From Methanolinea sp. SDB (GTDB lineage: Archaea; Halobacteriota; Methanomicrobia; Methanomicrobiales; Methanospirillaceae), in contig LKUF01000335.1 of assembly GCA_001412335.1 (NCBI GenBank), forward strand, positions 1-7,361: DNA of 7,361 bases. Direction: 5' to 3'. The position numbers and the translations under genes are program-made. This document shows positions 4,643 through 7,361 of this stretch, piece after piece. The number at the start of each line of letters is the position of its first letter. The first letter of the stretch is position 1. The notes under the pieces are model-generated. The model was not told the DNA's origin and searched no databases. It saw nothing but the letters and a program-made list of their open reading frames with translations.

Positions 4643-5657
4643 CGGGAGCCTTCTCTCTTCTCTTCCTGAACCGGTAGTAACTGAGCGGGTGGTTTATCCG
4701 CTCGCAGATATCGTCTTTTCTGACGCAGAGGCTGTTTGTCCTCATCGCCGCACACGACGGTGCGGTATACTCGGTCCCGCCCCTTCCCGAGATATGCTCC
4801 ACCTGGTACTGCGTCTTTTCGATGTCGAAATCAGGCGCCCTGCAGTAGAGTTCGATGATCTGCGTGCTGTCCATCCCGATATTGTGGAGGAATGCCGTCA
4901 GGGCAAAACGTCCTGTGTGGGGGAGGTTCCTGCCATCCGTGAGTGCAGCAATAAGCGCCTGTATGCAGGGTGGGAAACAGTCCTCTTCCACCGTTCCGAA
5001 CTGTTCCAGCAGGTATGTCTGGTAAATTCCTGATATCTTCTCTGTATACGGTGAAATGAGGCCGCATATCCGGTCAGGTATCGGCAATGGCAGCTGGGAT
5101 GAGACCAGGACGCGGATCGCCTCCCGCACGAGCTCATCCATCTCCAGTGACCCGACATGCACATATCCGCCATCGACGTCCCGGTTTACGAGTCTCCATC
5201 GCTCATCTTTCAGCCGGCTCACGATCTCGATATACCTCGTGACGGGGATTGCCGCTCCGGACACCACAACTCCGACGCTCGATGCGATAAAGGCTTTTTT
5301 AGACTCTTCCTCGTCAATCAGGTAACGGTATGCCCTGTTCGCCTCGTATCGGGAAAGACGCTCCATCACGTTTCGTTCCTTCGTGCAGGAGACAATGACC
5401 CGTGCCAGTGCGTACCCGGACACAGACATCTTCACCCCGAAACTGTCCGAAGGCACTGCCTGCGGGTCCTTATCCGCGGTATTTTCCGCTGATCTCAATG
5501 CCCCCTCGATGCGTTCCATCGCGTATTTGAGGGCTACCTTTCCCGGGTTCGAGTTTATGAACTGTTCCACTCCCTGGGAATATGCTGCAATAAACTGCTG
5601 TGATTCTTTTAAAAAAGGGTATTTTGCAAAGTCTTTCAGTTCCAGGGCGACCCTCAT
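4623..5657 (-). CDS. priL: DNA primase large subunit (Fe-S)
   Basis: PriL is the regulatory partner of the catalytic PriS in archaeal/eukaryotic primase, which makes primers for replication. The 344-residue protein has an alpha-helical N-terminal domain (about 1-215, including the conserved A-N-R-A-Y-R-Y-L-I region near 106-114) and the C-terminal iron-sulfur domain. The probable cluster ligands are C231 (C-F-P-P-C), C302 (A-P-S-C), C311 (N-S-L-C) and C318 (D-D-I-C). Conserved primase sequence between them includes G-R-F-A-L-T-A-F-L-H-N-I-G (249-261) and T-Q-Y-Q-V-E-H-I-S-G (282-291). It ends in a basic tail (R-F-R-K-R-R-E-K). The ATG follows the pcn stop codon with no base between (TAAATG), so the two are surely co-transcribed. 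PriS is not in the window. The 3' end overlaps the convergent membrane-protein gene by 20 bases. Family assignment is firm; ligand choice is by analogy with p58 and other archaeal PriL. Confidence 0.94.
   Translation of the reverse strand: MRVALELKDFAKYPFLKESQQFIAAYSQGVEQFINSNPGKVALKYAMERIEGALRSAENTADKDPQAVPSDSFGVKMSVSGYALARVIVSCTKERNVMERLSRYEANRAYRYLIDEEESKKAFIASSVGVVVSGAAIPVTRYIEIVSRLKDERWRLVNRDVDGGYVHVGSLEMDELVREAIRVLVSSQLPLPIPDRICGLISPYTEKISGIYQTYLLEQFGTVEEDCFPPCIQALIAALTDGRNLPHTGRFALTAFLHNIGMDSTQIIELYCRAPDFDIEKTQYQVEHISGRGGTEYTAPSCAAMRTNSLCVRKDDICERINHPLSYYRFRKRREKAPATQTSY
4649..4667 (+). terminator. Pyrimidine tract after the small membrane protein gene
   Basis: Nineteen pyrimidines in a row begin six bases after the plus-strand TAG. 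A T/C-rich tract in this place could help end the plus-strand transcript. On the other strand the same bases encode the basic tail of PriL, which alone may explain it. Confidence 0.25.
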
Positions 5658-6401
5658 TTAGTCTGCCTCAATGCGGGGTGCAAGCAGATACTCCACGTGT
5701 CCGTTTCCACCGGCAATATAGAACGAAAACTTGGCCGGATGGTCGATACCAAGCGACACCTCGACTTCCTCCGCCTTATTCATGACCTTTCCCATATCCT
5801 TTAAGTAATCGAGTGAGAAGAGGGAGCGTGCCTCCGAGCTGTTGATGTAGTTCACCTCGTTCTTCCCAAACTCTCTCCTGATATGATCGGTGTCACCCTC
5901 GGCGGACATGTAAAAGAGCGAGCTCGCAGGGTCGATTCCAAGGGCTATCTTGTCGGAGACTACCGATGCGGCCTTTATCGCATTATTGAGTTCGCTTCCT
6001 GACAGGACGACCTTTCCGGGAAGGTCGATGTTTGGGGGATTCGGGTCCTTCCTGATGGTGTTTGGATCAAGGAGGGTTATCGAATACCGGTATCCCTCAA
6101 AACTCACTTTCAGTTTGTGCCCGTCATCGGGAAGCTCGAGGATGATGAGATCGTCTTTGCCCATCATGCCAAAGATGTTCTTCATCTTGGCAATATCCAT
6201 CCCGAGTTCATTCTTCGTCGATTCAAAGGATTCAAAAGCTTCCTTCTTGAGGGAGAGCGAGATCATCGCGACATTTGCGGTATCCACTGCCCGGGTGCTC
6301 ATGCCTGTCTCGTCTGTATGCAGACGGCACTCGGTCACCAGCGCCGATATTGCATCGATGGATTCCTTGAGAATATCTGCATCAATCGTTGCTTTTAACA
6401 T
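5658..6401 (-). CDS. pcn: DNA polymerase sliding clamp (PCNA)
   Basis: The ring-shaped trimeric clamp that tethers DNA polymerase, ligase, FEN1 and other PIP-box proteins to DNA. The 247-residue length is typical. The N-terminal domain begins M-L-K-A-T-I-D-A and includes the signature A-V-D-T-A-N-V-A-M-I-S-L (about 38-49). The second domain holds a clear beta-alpha-beta pattern. The C-terminus has the conserved F-Y-I-A-G-G-N-G-H-V-E-Y-L-L-A-P-R-I-E, where the Y-L-L-A-P-R-I-E part is the strand that contacts client PIP boxes. An in-frame ATG immediately upstream (6404) would add one Met. GGTGA (6409-6405) abuts that ATG and is three bases from the one chosen, so both are possible; M-L-K matches the usual family start. 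priL follows with no gap, linking clamp and primase in one transcript. The divergent neighbour is rlmE. Confidence 0.96.
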   Translation of the reverse strand: MLKATIDADILKESIDAISALVTECRLHTDETGMSTRAVDTANVAMISLSLKKEAFESFESTKNELGMDIAKMKNIFGMMGKDDLIILELPDDGHKLKVSFEGYRYSITLLDPNTIRKDPNPPNIDLPGKVVLSGSELNNAIKAASVVSDKIALGIDPASSLFYMSAEGDTDHIRREFGKNEVNYINSSEARSLFSLDYLKDMGKVMNKAEEVEVSLGIDHPAKFSFYIAGGNGHVEYLLAPRIEAD

Positions 6402-6440
6402 CATTCACCCCGTATATATGTAATATTAACTACACCACCA

Positions 6441-6450
6441 TATTTTTAAT
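6441..6450 (-). promoter_or_regulatory. Candidate TATA box of pcn-priL
   Basis: Minus-strand ATTAAAAATA. Start of transcription about 25 bases on, near 6420, leaves a leader of roughly 16-19 bases containing GGGGTGA. A second TATA-like CATATATAC (6419-6411) is too close to the ATG to serve pcn. Read on the plus strand, the same AT-rich block (about 6443-6455, TTTTTAATGATAT) could be the rlmE promoter, with a start near 6470-6476, so the two directions may share it. Confidence 0.4.
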
Positions 6451-6463
6451 GATATCTGATTTC

Positions 6464-6473
6464 ATCACGTGAT
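6464..6473. promoter_or_regulatory. Perfect 10-bp palindrome between pcn and rlmE
   Basis: ATCACGTGAT reads the same on both strands. It lies next to the predicted start of rlmE transcription and upstream of the pcn TATA box, where a dimeric regulator could act on either gene. A 10-bp palindrome is not rare in a window of this size, so position is the main argument. Confidence 0.35.
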
Positions 6474-6489
6474 CCGGGCGACCGGTGTT

Positions 6490-6493
6490 GGAG
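6490..6493 (+). promoter_or_regulatory. Ribosome binding site of rlmE
   Basis: GGAG seven bases before the ATG at 6501, within a purine-rich leader (GGAGAAGAGAG). It supports this start, which also places the conserved N-terminal S-K-D-R-N-Y at the beginning of the protein. Confidence 0.5.
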
Positions 6494-6500
6494 AAGAGAG

Positions 6501-7109
6501 ATGGGTTCTCAGTGGAGTAAAGACCGGAATTACATACGGGCAATGCGCGAGGGATACCGGTCCAGGGCCGCCTACAAGCTGCAGGAGATACAGGAGCGTC
6601 ATCACATCATGCGTGATGACGACAACGTGGTGGATCTCGGTGCGGCGCCGGGGAGCTGGCTCCAGGTTGCGAGGCAGGCCACGGGGGGCAGGATTGTTGG
6701 AATCGACTTGAATCCCATCCTCCCGATAGAGGGGGTAACGATCATTGTCGGTGACTTCACCCGGGACGATACACGGGAGAAGGCCAGGAGTATCCTCGGC
6801 CAGGTGAGTGTCGTCCTCTCTGATGCGAGCCCGAAACTCTCGGGACACCGGAGCTATGACCAGGCACGGGCGATAGGCCTTGGTGAAGAGGCCCTCGCAT
6901 TCGCATGCCGGGTCCTGAAAACAGGCGGAAATTTCGTGTTGAAATCGTTCCAGGGAGAGGATTTCCATATCCTTCTTGCACAGGTCAGGAAATATTTCCT
7001 CTCGGTAAAGACGTTCCGGTGCAGAGCGTCACGCAAAGGAAGTTCGGAGATCTACATCATTGCAAAAAACTTCACGGGCTGCCAGTATGATTCTGAAGGA
7101 CCCCTATAA
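6501..7109 (+). CDS. rlmE: 23S rRNA (uridine-2'-O-)-methyltransferase, FtsJ/RrmJ family
   Basis: Transfers a methyl group from S-adenosylmethionine to the 2'-hydroxyl of a uridine in the A-loop of 23S rRNA, a late step in large-subunit assembly. The 202-residue product is close to the 209 of E. coli RlmE. Motif I is D-L-G-A-A-P-G-S-W at 45-53, followed by the acidic D69 in G-I-D-L. The K-D-K-E catalytic tetrad is complete: K26 (R-A-A-Y-K-L), D108 (L-S-D-A-S-P), K148 (F-V-L-K-S-F-Q-G) and E183 (S-S-E-I-Y). The protein stops soon after the methyltransferase fold, so there is no C-terminal TRAM domain of the kind some archaeal homologues carry. A related FtsJ target (tRNA) cannot be fully excluded, but the short form points to rRNA. 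The gene is divergent from pcn and overlaps the start of moaA by 23 bases, which suggests co-translation. Confidence 0.93.
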   Translation: MGSQWSKDRNYIRAMREGYRSRAAYKLQEIQERHHIMRDDDNVVDLGAAPGSWLQVARQATGGRIVGIDLNPILPIEGVTIIVGDFTRDDTREKARSILGQVSVVLSDASPKLSGHRSYDQARAIGLGEEALAFACRVLKTGGNFVLKSFQGEDFHILLAQVRKYFLSVKTFRCRASRKGSSEIYIIAKNFTGCQYDSEGPL

Positions 7110-7361
7110 CCGTCCGGTAACAAATATCCGGATCAGTCTTACCCCGGCATGTAACTTGAACTGCATCTACTGCCATTCAGAAGGCGAGGATTCGTCGCGA
7201 TACCGCATGAGTGCAGCTGAGATTGCCGAGATCCTGAAAGTCGCAAAAGAATTCTCGATACGAAGCGTGAAATTTACCGGCGGTGAGCCGCTCCTGCGCT
7301 CAGACCTCCTGGATATAATCCGGTCGGTCCCGGACGGGATGGAGAGTTCGCTCACAACCAA
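7087..7361 (+). CDS. moaA: GTP 3',8-cyclase MoaA (radical SAM), N-terminal part
   Basis: MoaA carries out the first step of molybdopterin synthesis, converting GTP to 3',8-cyclo-7,8-dihydro-GTP; methanogens need the cofactor for molybdenum or tungsten formylmethanofuran dehydrogenase and formate dehydrogenase. Only 91 codons are inside the window. The start D-P-Y-N-R-P-V-T-N-I-R-I-S-L-T is typical of the family. The radical SAM cluster motif CxxxCxxC is C22, C26 and C29 (C-N-L-N-C-I-Y-C-H), and the SAM-binding G-G-E-P is at 65-68 in V-K-F-T-G-G-E-P-L-L-R. The residues before C22 are T-P-A rather than the T-D-R or T-Q-R common in MoaA. That is a minor oddity also seen in other radical SAM families, so the C-terminal second cluster, outside this window, would be the decisive check. 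The ATG lies inside rlmE; no later start keeps the cysteines. No Shine-Dalgarno is obvious, as expected for coupled translation. Confidence 0.88.
   Translation, partial: MILKDPYNRPVTNIRISLTPACNLNCIYCHSEGEDSSRYRMSAAEIAEILKVAKEFSIRSVKFTGGEPLLRSDLLDIIRSVPDGMESSLTT

Noticed and set aside
4459..4755. Minus-strand open frame of 98 codons opposite the small membrane protein and the end of priL
   Set aside because: It overlaps priL in another frame and opposes the plus-strand frame that encodes two clean transmembrane helices with a promoter.
6411..6419. TATA-like CATATATAC just upstream of pcn
   Set aside because: Transcription starting about 25 bases downstream would begin after the pcn ATG, so it cannot be the main pcn promoter.
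5950..6423. Plus-strand open frame of 157 codons opposite pcn
   Set aside because: It is a shadow of pcn, whose motifs are unambiguous; no ribosome binding site or domain seen.
6465..6968. Minus-strand open frame of 167 codons opposite rlmE
   Set aside because: The plus strand encodes RlmE with all four catalytic residues; the opposing frame has no family features.

Overview
The window is a compact piece of an archaeal chromosome, most likely from a methanogen of the Methanomicrobiales or a close relative. The evidence is the Alba chromatin protein, ribosomal protein eS17, PCNA, the large subunit of archaeal/eukaryotic primase, a stand-alone ThiN-type thiamine-phosphate synthase domain, archaeal-type promoters, and ribosome binding sites matching the archaeal anti-Shine-Dalgarno (AGGTGA). 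The order assignment is inferred from protein flavour and was not tested by search. Almost all bases are coding. The largest gap, about 180 bases, lies near the left edge. I saw no tRNA, rRNA, CRISPR array, insertion sequence or prophage gene.

Layout, left to right. (1) A partial gene for a small exported protein on the minus strand (1-179). (2) A minus-strand cluster, transcribed from about 4350 down to 361, with the order thiN, rps17e, dapA, dapB, a 2[4Fe-4S] ferredoxin, asd, albA. (3) A short divergent promoter region (about 4348-4465). It faces a 58-residue, two-helix membrane protein on the plus strand (4466-4642), whose 3' end overlaps the next gene. (4) A minus-strand replication pair, pcn (sliding clamp) followed with no gap by priL (primase large subunit). 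(5) A second divergent promoter region (about 6405-6500) holding a perfect 10-bp palindrome. (6) A plus-strand pair, rlmE (rRNA 2'-O-methyltransferase) overlapping the start of moaA (molybdopterin synthesis), which runs off the right edge.

How the genes work together. Asd makes L-aspartate 4-semialdehyde. DapA condenses it with pyruvate and DapB reduces the product, giving the first committed steps toward diaminopimelate and lysine. The phosphorylating step before Asd (aspartate kinase) and the later steps (aminotransferase, epimerase, decarboxylase) are not here. The same cluster carries thiamine, ribosome and chromatin genes, a housekeeping mixture. The ferredoxin between dapB and asd is the least explained member. 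Small stem-loops and T-tracts on both sides suggest its expression may be set separately.

Most of the window is ordinary core genome. I do not see a convincing new defence or mobile system. The items most worth a second look are the ferredoxin beside asd, the related inverted repeats at the pcn/rlmE promoter and inside rlmE, the unrecognised two-helix membrane protein overlapping priL, and several start-codon corrections.
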